DNA from: Bacillota bacterium
GTDB taxonomy: Bacteria > Bacillota > Limnochordia > Darwinibacteriales > Darwinibacteriaceae
Length of the DNA: 64,000 nucleotides
Reading direction: 5' to 3'
Assembly (NCBI GenBank): GCA_012837385.1
Contig: DURH01000031.1
Span: 1-64,000, forward strand
The notes under the pieces were generated by a model. That model searched no databases and was not told where the DNA came from. It worked only from the letters and a program-made list of their open reading frames with translations. Position numbers and translations under genes: made by a program. Shown in pieces: positions 20,122 through 29,949 of this stretch (position 1 is its first letter; every line of letters starts with the position of its first letter).

Positions 20122-20943
20122 CTAGAGCAGAAGCTCTTCGATAATCTGAGCAACCCCGTCCTCATCGTGGCGGGGAGCAATCCTCTGCGCCCGTTCCTTG
20201 AGGAGGGGAGAGCCATTTTCCATGGCTATGCCCAGCCCTGCCCACTGGATCATCTCCAGATCATTGATGTTATCACCAAAAGCCACGACTTCCGAGGCAT
20301 CAACTCCCAAGCGTTCTGCCACAAAAGCAACACCTGTGCCTTTGTTGCTGTGAGCTGGGAGGATTTCGATACCGCGCCAGATATTACGCTCAGTTCCAAA
20401 AAGCAGGGCGCTCACCTGCCCCGCGTAGGTCTTGATCAACTCCTGGTAGAAGCCATCCACTTGATCAGTGCGATCGATGATGGCGATGCGCACCGGCGGG
20501 CTGGTCACCTCCACCCCATCAACAAATTCAGCGGCTTCGCCTAGATAATAAGAGAGAAGATTCTCCGGTTCCTCCCAGCGTCCCCTGGGAGCAAGCACCT
20601 TCTCCCCCGCGCTTTCTCCTGTATAAAGAATGTAATTCAGTGACAAGGCATTGAGCTTGTCCACTAGTTCTGCAGCCAAGGAAGGGCAGATCCCCTGCTG
20701 AACAATGGTCTCCTGCTGTACAGGATCAGCCACCACAACCCCGTTGTGCACCACCAACAGCTCGCGAATACCCAAGGGGCCCACAAAGGGCAGGGTATTG
20801 CCCAGCCTCCGCCCGGTGGCCAACACCACTTTGAGGCCCCGGGCTTGGGCCGCCTGCACAGCCGCGATCGTCCTCGGCGTGAGCTGGGACTTGCTGTTGA
20901 GCAGAGTACCGTCAATATCTATAGCCAGCAGCTTGTACTTCAT
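20122..20943 (-). CDS. Cof-type HAD-IIB family hydrolase
   Basis: LLAIDIDGTLLNSK, VVLATGR, VAFGDNINDLEMIQWAGLGIAMENG. Confidence 0.94.
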   Translation of the reverse strand: MKYKLLAIDIDGTLLNSKSQLTPRTIAAVQAAQARGLKVVLATGRRLGNTLPFVGPLGIRELLVVHNGVVVADPVQQETIVQQGICPSLAAELVDKLNALSLNYILYTGESAGEKVLAPRGRWEEPENLLSYYLGEAAEFVDGVEVTSPPVRIAIIDRTDQVDGFYQELIKTYAGQVSALLFGTERNIWRGIEILPAHSNKGTGVAFVAERLGVDASEVVAFGDNINDLEMIQWAGLGIAMENGSPLLKERAQRIAPRHDEDGVAQIIEELLL

Positions 20944-20958
20944 GATTCACCTCGCTAC

Positions 20959-23202
20959 CTACAGCCAAATGGAGACTTCATCCCGATCCATGAGGCTGAT
21001 GCATTCCCGCAGTTTCTCCTGGAGAACAGGGTCTTCGGGGATGGCATTGCGCACCTGCCTCAGCAGGTCAATTCCCCTTCTGAAGGCAAAGACCAAGTCG
21101 CCCTCGTCCACGGAGGTATCCTCCAGCAGCTTAGCGAAATCTTCCCCTCTGCTCCACCTGTAGGCCAAAGCTGCCACATGGTCATTGAACTGTACTGTGG
21201 AATAACCCAGCATGCGCTGTTCCATTTTGGCCAACGAGTGATAGATGCCGATCAAAGGGCCGAAGTTCAGCTTGTGCTTGATACGGAACTCATTCTTGCG
21301 GGGTTCATAGCCCACGGCAACTAATGCTGCGTTCAATTCAGGGGGAGTGTAGGACTGGAACAGCCCCTCCATAACCATCTCTGTGATCATGAGCTCATGC
21401 CCGTGGATCTCGCTGGCCAGCAAGCCCGCGGCGGTAAGCTGATCTTGCTCTAAATAGCCTAAGGCCTCCAGCAGAGCCTTCTTGTGGCTGAACTCCTGGA
21501 TATACTTCTCCTGGGGATTTAAGGCCTGCTCCCTGATGAGGAGGCGCTCGTAGGCGCTCAATTTCCGCCGGTACCGGCGGTTGTCTCGGCGGAGCAGGGC
21601 CCGATCCTCCTTGGGATAGGCACGGTAAAAAGCGCTGTCCAGCCTCTGGGTGAGGGCGCGGATCTCCCGTTTCAAGTGGCTGCGGGTACGCTTATTATAC
21701 GCTGTAAGCATCTTCCTTTCCAGATCGATCCGCTTTTTCAGAGTCTGTACAAAACGCTCTCGCCCCCGCAGATTCTTGATATAGGGTGCCAGCTCTTCCT
21801 CTAAGATCTCCAGCTGCAGCAGTACCCCTTGGCGCTCAGCTGAGGCTTGGTAAGTGGCGAAGTTCTGTCCCAAAATGCGGTGGATATGCTCTTCGTCATA
21901 GTTCTTGACCAAATTGAGGATGGAGTTATAGGTCAGGCTGAACTGGCTCTGCAGCGGCTCCACTTCATCCTCATTCATGCTGGGGAACTGGCTCGGATCG
22001 AAATAGTTGAGATCCACCACGGTGAAAGCAAAACCTTCCTCGTCAATCCCCCTGCGGCCCGCCCGGCCTGCCATTTGAAAATACTCTCTGTTAGAGATGG
22101 GCCTAAAGGAAACCCCGTCCCACTTGGTGCTGGAATCGAAACAGACTGTCTTGCAGGGGAAGTTGAGCCCCACCGCAAATGTTTCTGTGCAGTAGAGAAC
22201 CGAAATTAGGCGGCGGGTAAAGAGCTCCTCCACAATGTCCTTCAGTACGGGAAGCATGCCCGCATGGTGGTAGGCAATTCCCCTAAGCAGCAGGCGGCGC
22301 AGGTGAGGCCAGCGCCCACTCCCCACAGCAGGGTAGCGCTCCAGGACGCTGTCGATAACCGCAGTCACTTCGCGTTTCTGCGCCTTAGTCAAAAAGTCGT
22401 GTTCTTCACCTAGCTCCAGCGCGTTGGCTTCACACTTGCGCCTGCTGAAGGTAAAGAACAGACATGGCAGGTAGTCGTCCTTAATAGCCCGAACTAGATC
22501 TAAATGGGTAGTGGCCTCCACCTCGGGGCGGCCTGTGACGCTCTGGGAGGCCAGCCTGCGGTACTTCTTTTGGATGGAACGCATGGTGGTAAAGCCCAAG
22601 GAACGTTCATAGAGGCCGTGCTTGAGAGGTACAACGCGGTGGGTGTTGGTGATCACCTTCACTTCCTGCTTCTGCACCTCCGAGATCCAGCTAGCCAGCT
22701 GATCGACATTGGGGATAGTGGCGCTCAAGCCCAAAAACCGCATGGAGGAAGGCATAAAGATCAGGCTTTCTTCCCACACGCTGCCCCGCTCAGGATCATC
22801 GATGTAGTGGATCTCGTCAAAAATCACATAGCGCACATCCCGAACCCGCTCTGGGTCCTCTTGGAGCATATTCCGAAAAATCTCCGTGGTCATGATCAAA
22901 ATGGGCGCCTCAGGGTTGATTACCACATCACCTGTGAGAATGCCCATAGCTTCTTCTCCGACAATTGCTTTAAACTCCCTGAACTTTTGGTTGCTTAAAG
23001 CCTTAATGGGCGCTGTGTAGACTACCCGTCCCCCTTCATAATAGATCTTTTCGATAATGTAGTCCGCAATCAGGGTTTTGCCTACTCCCGTAGGCGCTGC
23101 CACTAACACAGACTTGTTTTCATCGATGTATTCAACCGCCTGCTCTTGGAAGGGATCCAAGACATAGCCGCGGTAGGTACGAGTCGCTGTGTGATTGGTC
23201 AA
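20959..23202 (-). CDS. Ski2/Mtr4-like DExH-box RNA helicase
   Basis: AAPTGVGKT, YTAPIKALSNQKFREF, VIFDEIHYIDD, LGLSATIPN, YCTETFAVGLNFPCKTVCFDS, QMAGRAGRRG; long C-terminal helical region. Confidence 0.92.
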   Translation of the reverse strand: MTNHTATRTYRGYVLDPFQEQAVEYIDENKSVLVAAPTGVGKTLIADYIIEKIYYEGGRVVYTAPIKALSNQKFREFKAIVGEEAMGILTGDVVINPEAPILIMTTEIFRNMLQEDPERVRDVRYVIFDEIHYIDDPERGSVWEESLIFMPSSMRFLGLSATIPNVDQLASWISEVQKQEVKVITNTHRVVPLKHGLYERSLGFTTMRSIQKKYRRLASQSVTGRPEVEATTHLDLVRAIKDDYLPCLFFTFSRRKCEANALELGEEHDFLTKAQKREVTAVIDSVLERYPAVGSGRWPHLRRLLLRGIAYHHAGMLPVLKDIVEELFTRRLISVLYCTETFAVGLNFPCKTVCFDSSTKWDGVSFRPISNREYFQMAGRAGRRGIDEEGFAFTVVDLNYFDPSQFPSMNEDEVEPLQSQFSLTYNSILNLVKNYDEEHIHRILGQNFATYQASAERQGVLLQLEILEEELAPYIKNLRGRERFVQTLKKRIDLERKMLTAYNKRTRSHLKREIRALTQRLDSAFYRAYPKEDRALLRRDNRRYRRKLSAYERLLIREQALNPQEKYIQEFSHKKALLEALGYLEQDQLTAAGLLASEIHGHELMITEMVMEGLFQSYTPPELNAALVAVGYEPRKNEFRIKHKLNFGPLIGIYHSLAKMEQRMLGYSTVQFNDHVAALAYRWSRGEDFAKLLEDTSVDEGDLVFAFRRGIDLLRQVRNAIPEDPVLQEKLRECISLMDRDEVSIWL

Positions 23203-23329
23203 GGTCAGCCTCCTGTCTCGATATACTTGTTCAGCGGCTGGGTAGTGCTGCTGCCTTTCTTAGGTTTTCACTCTTGGCTTAGAAAAAGACAGAGCTACCT
23301 AGGGAAACGGCAGCTCTCCTTTACCCCCT

Positions 23330-24310
23330 TTACTTCCCTAAAAAGCGGAGCACTTCAGCCTTAGTGGGCACCGAGGGCTGGGCCCCGTGACGTGTAACCG
23401 CGATGGCCGCCGCGGCATTGGCATATTCCACTGCTTCCCTGAGGCTGTGCCCTTCTCCAATGAGGGCTGCTAAAGCTCCTGTAAAGGTATCCCCAGCCGC
23501 CACCGTGTCCACAACATTTACTTGGTGCGCCGGGACATGAAATTCTCCTGATAGGGTCAATCCATAGGCTCCTTGGGAACCCAGGGTGATTACCACCGCC
23601 AGCACACCCCTATCAAGCAGGACCTGAGCTGCCTGCCGCGCTGTGGCCAGATCGGTCACTTCTACTCCAGTGAGCAGCTGGGCTTCGCTTTCATTGGGTG
23701 TTATCACCGTTAGGCAGGGATAGAGATCCATGGGGAGAGGCTGGGCCGGTGCCGGATTGAGTATCACCTTAGCCCCCTGGGCATGGGCAGAGCGGACGGC
23801 AGCAAATACCGTTTCCAGAGGGATTTCCAGTTGAATTACAACGCAGGAACACTCTGCCATAACTGGCTCTAAAGCCTCAATATCCCTTGGGCTCACTGCC
23901 CCATTAGCCCCAGGGACCACCATAATGCGGTTGTTGCCCTGGGCATCGATCACGATAAAGGCTACCCCTGAGGCGTGCTCATCATCCACTAAGAGGTAGT
24001 CTGTCTCAATGCCTTCCTCCTGCAGTTTCGCCACTTGATCCTGGCCAAAGGCATCCGCGCCTACTCGTCCCGCCATGATGGTACGCACGCCCTGCCTTGC
24101 CACTGCAACTGCCTGATTGGCACCCTTACCTCCGAAATAGCGATGGAACTCCGTGCCTAAAAGGGTTTCACCATTGTTGGGCACCCGAGGCACATGAACC
24201 ACCAGATCCATATTCAGACTTCCGATTACCAATATCTTCGTGCGCTGCATCAGAATCCTCCACCGTCTCTCAGAATTAGAACTTATAATGATTTCGGTAT
24301 AGTTCGCCAA
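23330..24310 (-). CDS. rbsK: ribokinase
   Basis: GSLNMDLVVHVPR, GGKGANQAVA, ITPNESEA, VDTVAAGDTFTGAL. Start probably internal (MQRTKILVIG). Confidence 0.95.
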   Translation of the reverse strand: MANYTEIIISSNSERRWRILMQRTKILVIGSLNMDLVVHVPRVPNNGETLLGTEFHRYFGGKGANQAVAVARQGVRTIMAGRVGADAFGQDQVAKLQEEGIETDYLLVDDEHASGVAFIVIDAQGNNRIMVVPGANGAVSPRDIEALEPVMAECSCVVIQLEIPLETVFAAVRSAHAQGAKVILNPAPAQPLPMDLYPCLTVITPNESEAQLLTGVEVTDLATARQAAQVLLDRGVLAVVITLGSQGAYGLTLSGEFHVPAHQVNVVDTVAAGDTFTGALAALIGEGHSLREAVEYANAAAAIAVTRHGAQPSVPTKAEVLRFLGK

Positions 24311-24368
24311 CTTCCTCCCCGAAGCCCAGGGGCTTTGCGGTAGGGTATACTAAATACGGAGGTGTGCC

Positions 24369-25829
24369 ATGCAAACCAATGACTTCGGCTTTAACTTCGA
24401 TCACTCCTACGCTCGCCTGCCTGCCTCACTGTTCTCTGTGGTACAGCCCGAACCCGTTCCCCATCCCCAGGTGGTGATCCTCAACGACAGGCTGGCAGAG
24501 AGCTTGGGCCTCAACCCTGAGGCACTGCGCAGCGGAGCAGGAGCAGCTCTGCTCAGCGGCAATGAGCTTCCCGAGTGGTCCCTTCCCCTGGCCCAGGCCT
24601 ATGCCGGCCACCAGTTTGGGTACTTCACCATGCTGGGCGATGGGCGAGCCGTGCTCCTGGGGGAACAGATCACCCCCTCTGGACAGCGTTTCGATGTGCA
24701 GCTGAAGGGGACGGGGCGCACACCCTACTCCCGAGGAGGTGATGGCAAAGCCACCATCGGCCCCATGCTCAGGGAGTACATCATCAGCGAGGCCATGCAC
24801 GCCCTGGGCATCCCCACAACCAGGAGCCTAGCGGTGGTCACAACTGGTGAGCAGGTCCCAAGGGAACGAGACCTTCCAGGGGCAGTGTTAACCAGGGTTG
24901 CCCAAAGCCACCTGCGAGTGGGCACCTTCCAATATGCGGCAGTATTTGCCAAAGAGGATCTGCGGGCACTGGCGGACTACTCACTAGAGCGCCATTTCCC
25001 CCAGCTAGCCCAAGAGGAGAACAAGTACCAGGCCTTACTGGGTCGCGTAATCAAGGCCCAAGCGGAGCTGGTGGCCCAGTGGATGCTGGTGGGCTTTATC
25101 CACGGTGTTATGAATACAGACAATATGGCCATCAGCGGCGAAACCATCGACTATGGGCCCTGTGCTTTTATGGATACCTATGACCCCAAAACCGTTTTCA
25201 GTTCCATTGATCAAGATGGGCGCTACGCCTACGGCAATCAGCCGCACATCGCCGCCTGGAACCTAGCCCGCTTTGCCGAGTCCCTGCTGCCTCTCTTGGC
25301 CGATAATGAGGAACAGGCTGTGCAGCTGGCCAATGAGGAGTTGGCTCAATTCGCCCCTTTATACAATCAGTTCTACCTAGACGGTATGCGCGGCAAGCTG
25401 GGCCTGACAAACCGGGAAGAAGGAGACAGCTCCTTGGTGGAGGATCTGCTTAAGCTTATGCACGAATTCCAGGCCGATTATACCAACACGTTCCTTGATC
25501 TTACCTTTGGTAGGTTCCAGGCCAGCCCCCTCTACCAGTCAGATGGCTTTGCCGCTTGGAAAGAGCGCTGGCAGGACCGCCTAACCAGGGGACAGCAGAG
25601 CCTGGAGCTGGTGCAGGAGCTGATGAAGCAGAGCAATCCCGCTGTTATACCCCGCAACCACCGGGTGGAAGAGGCCCTGCGCCCCGCGGTTAGCAAAGGC
25701 GATTACAGTTTGGTGGATAAACTAGTGCGCATTCTGGCGGATCCCTTCGCCCACAGCGCAGAACAGGTGGAATACGCCCAGCCCCCTGAACCCTCAGCTG
25801 TACCGTACCGCACCTTTTGCGGTACCTAG
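24369..25829 (+). CDS. selO: SelO/YdiU family protein adenylyltransferase (pseudokinase AMPylator)
   Basis: [82 protein letters not shown]-terminus YRTFCGT. Confidence 0.96.
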   Translation: MQTNDFGFNFDHSYARLPASLFSVVQPEPVPHPQVVILNDRLAESLGLNPEALRSGAGAALLSGNELPEWSLPLAQAYAGHQFGYFTMLGDGRAVLLGEQITPSGQRFDVQLKGTGRTPYSRGGDGKATIGPMLREYIISEAMHALGIPTTRSLAVVTTGEQVPRERDLPGAVLTRVAQSHLRVGTFQYAAVFAKEDLRALADYSLERHFPQLAQEENKYQALLGRVIKAQAELVAQWMLVGFIHGVMNTDNMAISGETIDYGPCAFMDTYDPKTVFSSIDQDGRYAYGNQPHIAAWNLARFAESLLPLLADNEEQAVQLANEELAQFAPLYNQFYLDGMRGKLGLTNREEGDSSLVEDLLKLMHEFQADYTNTFLDLTFGRFQASPLYQSDGFAAWKERWQDRLTRGQQSLELVQELMKQSNPAVIPRNHRVEEALRPAVSKGDYSLVDKLVRILADPFAHSAEQVEYAQPPEPSAVPYRTFCGT

Positions 25830-25929
25830 GTACAAAGCAGGATTCACCCTTTTGGAAGGATGATTCGGCATAGACTTTGTTAATCATTAGGTGTATACTT
25901 ATAAAAGAAGACGCCAAGGAGGTGTGGAA

Positions 25930-26154
25930 ATGAGAGACAGAGTGGAAGCCGTTTTAGATAGAATTCGTCCAGCCATTCAAGCCGACGGCGGGAATGTAGA
26001 ATTGGTTGGAATAAGCCCTGACAACGTAGTTACTGTTAAGCTTACCGGCGCCTGTGTGGGCTGCCCCATGTCCCAGCTGACTCTGAAGGCCGGTATCGAA
26101 AGAATCCTGAAGCAGGAAATCCCCGAGGTCGTTTCGGTGGAATCAGCCAACTAG
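25930..26154 (+). CDS. NifU C-terminal domain (NFU) iron-sulfur scaffold protein
   Basis: RDRVEAVLDRIRPAIQADGGNVELVG...VKLTGACVGCPMSQLTLKAGIE (CxxC). ATG at 25930 preceded by AGGAGG. Confidence 0.94.
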   Translation: MRDRVEAVLDRIRPAIQADGGNVELVGISPDNVVTVKLTGACVGCPMSQLTLKAGIERILKQEIPEVVSVESAN

Positions 26155-26217
26155 ATAGACTTTTCAGAGGAGCCCCAGGCTCCTCTTCTGCAATTTCCGA
26201 AGGAAAGGAGCAGCGTC

Positions 26218-27240
26218 TTGAACTCCCTCCACGCTTTGGGCCAAGCCATATACCAGGCTGGTTTTGATGCCTTCGCCACTGTGCCGGCAAACCCGCTCCA
26301 GCGCATGCTGCCAGTACTCAAGCAAGCACTTCTAGAGGAGCGCTACCCCGATTTTGTGGATGGCGATCTAGAAAAGCGCGTTGATCCCCGCAGACTGCAG
26401 TCCAGTGCCCAGACGGTGATCACCCTGGCTGTGAGCTACAACACGGGGCCTCCAGGCAGCACACCACCACTGCACGGAACCATCTCCCGTTCTGCCTGGG
26501 GTTTGGATTATCACACCGTCCTGCAGGAGCGCATGAATCAAGTGATCGGCTATCTCAGGGAACACCATGGTGCTCAGCAGTGCACGAAGGCGGTGGATAC
26601 CAGCTTCCTGATCGATCGGGCCTTGGCGGTGGAAGCTGGGCTGGGTTACCCAGGCAGCAACTGTGCAGTCTATGTGCCGCCCTTCGGCTCCTGGGTCTTC
26701 TTAGGTGAAATCCTGGTCGATATCGAGCTGCCACCCACCTCCCGGGGGGAACAGGAGAACTGGTCCTGCCCTGTCCACTGCGATCTCTGCATCAAAGCCT
26801 GCCCCACAAACGCGCTCTTGGCCCCTGGGAAGATTAAACCCCAGCGCTGCCTGTCCTATCTTACTCAAATGCCGGGCACCGTTCCCATGGAGTTCCGCGG
26901 GAAACTCGGAAACAGACTGTGGGGATGCGACACCTGCCAGCAGGTCTGCCCCATCAACCAAGAGGCTAGATTAACGCGGCATCAGGAATTCGCTCCACTG
27001 GTGGGCCCCCACGTACCCCTCCTGCCCCTTTTTACCCTCACCAAGAGAGAGTTCGCCGAGCAGTTCGGCTGCACCAGCTTAAGCTGGAGGGGGAAAAACA
27101 TCATCCAGCGCAATGCCTGCATCGTTTTGAGGAATCAAAGGAACCGCGATGCCCTCCCCGCTTTAGAAAAAACAGCCCGGGAGCATCCCAGTTCTATGGT
27201 ACGGGAGGCTGCTTCCTGGGCTGTTCAGGAGCTGGTCTAG
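26218..27240 (+). CDS. queG: epoxyqueuosine reductase
   Basis: Two 4Fe-4S motifs (CDLCIKACPTNALL, CDTCQQVCPIN), YPGSNCAVYVPPFGSWVFLGE; TTG start after GGAAAGGAG. Confidence 0.93.
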   Translation: MNSLHALGQAIYQAGFDAFATVPANPLQRMLPVLKQALLEERYPDFVDGDLEKRVDPRRLQSSAQTVITLAVSYNTGPPGSTPPLHGTISRSAWGLDYHTVLQERMNQVIGYLREHHGAQQCTKAVDTSFLIDRALAVEAGLGYPGSNCAVYVPPFGSWVFLGEILVDIELPPTSRGEQENWSCPVHCDLCIKACPTNALLAPGKIKPQRCLSYLTQMPGTVPMEFRGKLGNRLWGCDTCQQVCPINQEARLTRHQEFAPLVGPHVPLLPLFTLTKREFAEQFGCTSLSWRGKNIIQRNACIVLRNQRNRDALPALEKTAREHPSSMVREAASWAVQELV

Positions 27241-28577
27241 TTACTCGCTTCTTGGGCTGTGGCCAATGCCTTCTTCAGCGCTTTGCGGTAAGGGCCATTG
27301 CCCTGCTTGGCAGATGCCAGCACCTGTTCTAAAAAGGCCACTGCGTCTTCTCCCCCATAACGGGCAATGGAGAGGGCCATATTGGCCTTTTCTTCGTTCT
27401 CCTGAGGATAATGCTCGAAAATCTCCTTGAGCAGACTCCACCTGCGCTTGCTTGGGGGGCCGCTGGCCAAGAAGACCGCCAGATAGGGCAGGAGCGGGGA
27501 GTCCCGGTGAGCTCTGGCGAAACGGCGCATGGCCGGCAGGGCCTTGCTTTCAAAGGATTTCAGCAAAGACCAGCACTCGAAGAATAGAGGATCATCCCAC
27601 TCCAGTTCAGCTAAGAGCTCCAAAATCACATCGCTCACCTGGCTGAGTTTCCACCGGTTGCAGTACACCAGGAGCCGCAGTAGGAAGCGACCGTCAACTC
27701 CTTCGTGAACTAGGCGGACTTCCAAGCTCATGGTGATCAGGTCCACCGCTGTTTGGTCCGGCTCCACATCGAGGAATTCGAAACCGGTGAAAAAGCTGTC
27801 CAGGAAAGTGTCATACTCATCACGTTCCAGGGCGATATTCATATCTGTATACCCCGAACCTCCCTGCCGGAAGTTGCGGAAGACACCCAGTTCGGCCACG
27901 ACGTTGCCCTTGATCTTCTTGCGTTTCTGCCTTTCCACAGCCAGATCTTCCAGGGGATAATTGAAGTATGGGGTGACTCGCAGATTATCCATCAAGGTCT
28001 GCAGCCCAGACAAGGCCACCTGAATGCGGGGATGGCTCACCTGCAGCCACAAGGGCCGAAGGCGGGCTCCCCTGAGCATCTTCGCCCCTGCCCTTCCCAA
28101 CAGATAAGCTAATCTAGGTTCAACCTCAGAAGTCTCTTGGTGCAGCAGCCGGTGTGCTCCGCGCAGAATGTCATCGAGATCATCCTGCATGTAATCCTGA
28201 TCCGAGGCATACACCTTCATCATCTGGGTGTACACATTCAGCCGCCAGCGCAGCCGCACAGCTGCTCCCTGCAGAAAACGATCCACCACATATTGAATGT
28301 CCAGGGGGAACTGGAACTTAGTCAAGTCACTGAGCAGGCTTTCCATGGAGAGCTCTACTTCGGCCTGGGCTTTCACCAGATCTCTTTTGCTCCTCAACCC
28401 TGCATTAAGCAGGGCAGCCACGATGAGCAGCTCCAGGGAAGCAGTATAAGCCGCCAGCATCAGGTCCCGCTCGTAGAAGAACATGCTTTCCTTAATCTCT
28501 AGGCAGGAAGACACGAAGCCATCTACTGTTGTTATCTCTTTAATCTCTTCAAGCAGCTCACGATAGTCTCTCTGCAC
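27237..28577 (-). CDS. hypothetical protein, largely alpha-helical; HEAT-like C-terminal region
   Basis: 446 aa ORF in frame with an operon-like position; no family recognised. Confidence 0.6.
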   Translation of the reverse strand: MQRDYRELLEEIKEITTVDGFVSSCLEIKESMFFYERDLMLAAYTASLELLIVAALLNAGLRSKRDLVKAQAEVELSMESLLSDLTKFQFPLDIQYVVDRFLQGAAVRLRWRLNVYTQMMKVYASDQDYMQDDLDDILRGAHRLLHQETSEVEPRLAYLLGRAGAKMLRGARLRPLWLQVSHPRIQVALSGLQTLMDNLRVTPYFNYPLEDLAVERQKRKKIKGNVVAELGVFRNFRQGGSGYTDMNIALERDEYDTFLDSFFTGFEFLDVEPDQTAVDLITMSLEVRLVHEGVDGRFLLRLLVYCNRWKLSQVSDVILELLAELEWDDPLFFECWSLLKSFESKALPAMRRFARAHRDSPLLPYLAVFLASGPPSKRRWSLLKEIFEHYPQENEEKANMALSIARYGGEDAVAFLEQVLASAKQGNGPYRKALKKALATAQEASN

Positions 28578-28588
28578 TGCTGCACCCC

Positions 28589-29077
28589 CTAACGCCCTGA
28601 CGCAATCGCGGCCCGAGCAAGCTCATCACAGCGGTTGTTATCTTCATTATCACTGTGCCCGCGGACCTTTATCCATTCTATATCATGGACTTTGGCAAGC
28701 GTGATCAAACGCCGCCAGAGATCATCGTTGCTCACTGGCTGCTTTCTCGCGTTTACCCATCCGTTTCTCTGCCAGTTCTCAACCCAACCTTGGTTGAAGG
28801 CATTGATCAAATAGGCGCTGTCTGAGTAAAGCTTTACCCGGCAGGGCTTCTTCAGCCTCTCCAGAGCCTTAATGGCCGCCATAAGCTCCATACGTTGATT
28901 GGTCGTCTCTGGGTCAAACCCGGATATTTCCTGCTCATGGCTGCCATAGCGAAGGATGGCTGCCCATCCACCCGGGCCTGGGTTGCCGCTGCATGCCCCG
29001 TCAGTGTAAATCTCCACCTGCGGCCTCAGAGTCATCACTCCTCTTCCCCAGCTCCTCAATTGGCAGGGCTGGGACAA
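28589..29077 (-). CDS. rnhA: ribonuclease HI
   Basis: VEIYTDGACSGNPGPGGWAAIL, NQRMELMAAIKAL, SDSAYLINAF, VRGHSDNEDNNRCDELA. Start probably internal, near MTLRPQVEIYTDG. Confidence 0.95.
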   Translation of the reverse strand: MSQPCQLRSWGRGVMTLRPQVEIYTDGACSGNPGPGGWAAILRYGSHEQEISGFDPETTNQRMELMAAIKALERLKKPCRVKLYSDSAYLINAFNQGWVENWQRNGWVNARKQPVSNDDLWRRLITLAKVHDIEWIKVRGHSDNEDNNRCDELARAAIASGR

Positions 29078-29136
29078 AGTGTTACAATATTAATAATACC
29101 ATACTATACGATCTTTGGTGTTTGGGGAGAGAAGAC

Positions 29137-29904
29137 ATGGCTGGAAAAACTGAAAAAATCACCACAGGAGAAACCCACGCGGGGCAACCCTGCATCCTCT
29201 GTCAAAAGACCATCACGGCTTCTGATGAGATCGTGATCTGCCCGCGCTGCCGCAGCGTACAGCACGCGGACTGCTGGAAAGCCAAGGGCGGCTGCGGAAG
29301 GGCTGGGTGTCCCCAGGTTGCCCAAGCTGTGCTGGGAGACAGGCCGGAAGGAGACGGCCCGCCTCCCCCTGTATCTAAGAAGGTTATCATTGGCAGTGTG
29401 CTGGCGGTGGCCCTCCTAGCCCTCTATATCATCTTCCGGCCGGCGCCTCCAGACCCAGCCATGGGCCGGGCCAAAGTTGTGTTTATGGGCGAGGCAGCTT
29501 ACGACCTCAGTGAAGTCATCACCGAGCTGGCAGATGCCTGGAATGCCTCCCATGAAGAGATCTATATCGATCTGCAGCTTCTTCCACCTGCAGCCATGGA
29601 TACCAAACTAATAGTGCTCATCGCCGCGGGAGAAGCGCCAGATGTGATCGCCCTCTCCGAAGAACGCTTCAATTTCTTCCTAGAACAAGGAGCGCTGCTG
29701 GCCCTGGGCCAGGATGAGGCAGGCAGCCCTATCTATGGGGTACAACACCCTGCACAGTTGTCCACATTGGTAGTGTGGGGAGACACTGAGTACCCTGAAG
29801 AAGCCCTAGAAGTATTGCACTATTTCCAGGAGAATATTCCCCCCGCGGACCTGGATGCACTGCGGGAGCTGCCAACCAACCCCCTCCCCCTATTTGGCCT
29901 ATAA
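29137..29904 (+). CDS. prokaryotic RING-type zinc finger + TM helix + extracellular solute-binding-like domain
   Basis: Start at MAGKTEKI. PCILCQKTITASDEIVICPRCRSVQHADCWKAKGGCGRAGC cysteine/histidine pattern, then VIIGSVLAVALLALYIIF, then AKVVFMGEAAYDLSEVITELADAWNASHEEIYIDLQ...LIAAGEAPDVIALSEERF. Confidence 0.75.
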   Translation: MAGKTEKITTGETHAGQPCILCQKTITASDEIVICPRCRSVQHADCWKAKGGCGRAGCPQVAQAVLGDRPEGDGPPPPVSKKVIIGSVLAVALLALYIIFRPAPPDPAMGRAKVVFMGEAAYDLSEVITELADAWNASHEEIYIDLQLLPPAAMDTKLIVLIAAGEAPDVIALSEERFNFFLEQGALLALGQDEAGSPIYGVQHPAQLSTLVVWGDTEYPEEALEVLHYFQENIPPADLDALRELPTNPLPLFGL

Positions 29905-29919
29905 GAACCGGTATACGAA

Positions 29920-29947
29920 AAAGAGGCACTCTCGAGAGTGCCTCTTT
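29920..29947. terminator. bidirectional terminator between convergent genes
   Basis: Perfect 28-bp palindrome AAAGAGGCACTCTCGAGAGTGCCTCTTT between the RING-fusion gene (+) and lemA (-). Confidence 0.88.
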
Positions 29948-29949
29948 CC

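Noticed and set aside
24240-24368. Possible riboswitch or strong promoter upstream of selO
   Set aside because: Only a TATACT -10-like hexamer is visible with no convincing -35 or conserved structure.
29137-29904. Idea that the RING protein marks a bacterial ubiquitin-like conjugation system
   Set aside because: No E1-, E2-, ubiquitin-like or deubiquitinase-like genes are nearby; only the RING-like zinc-binding pattern can be supported.
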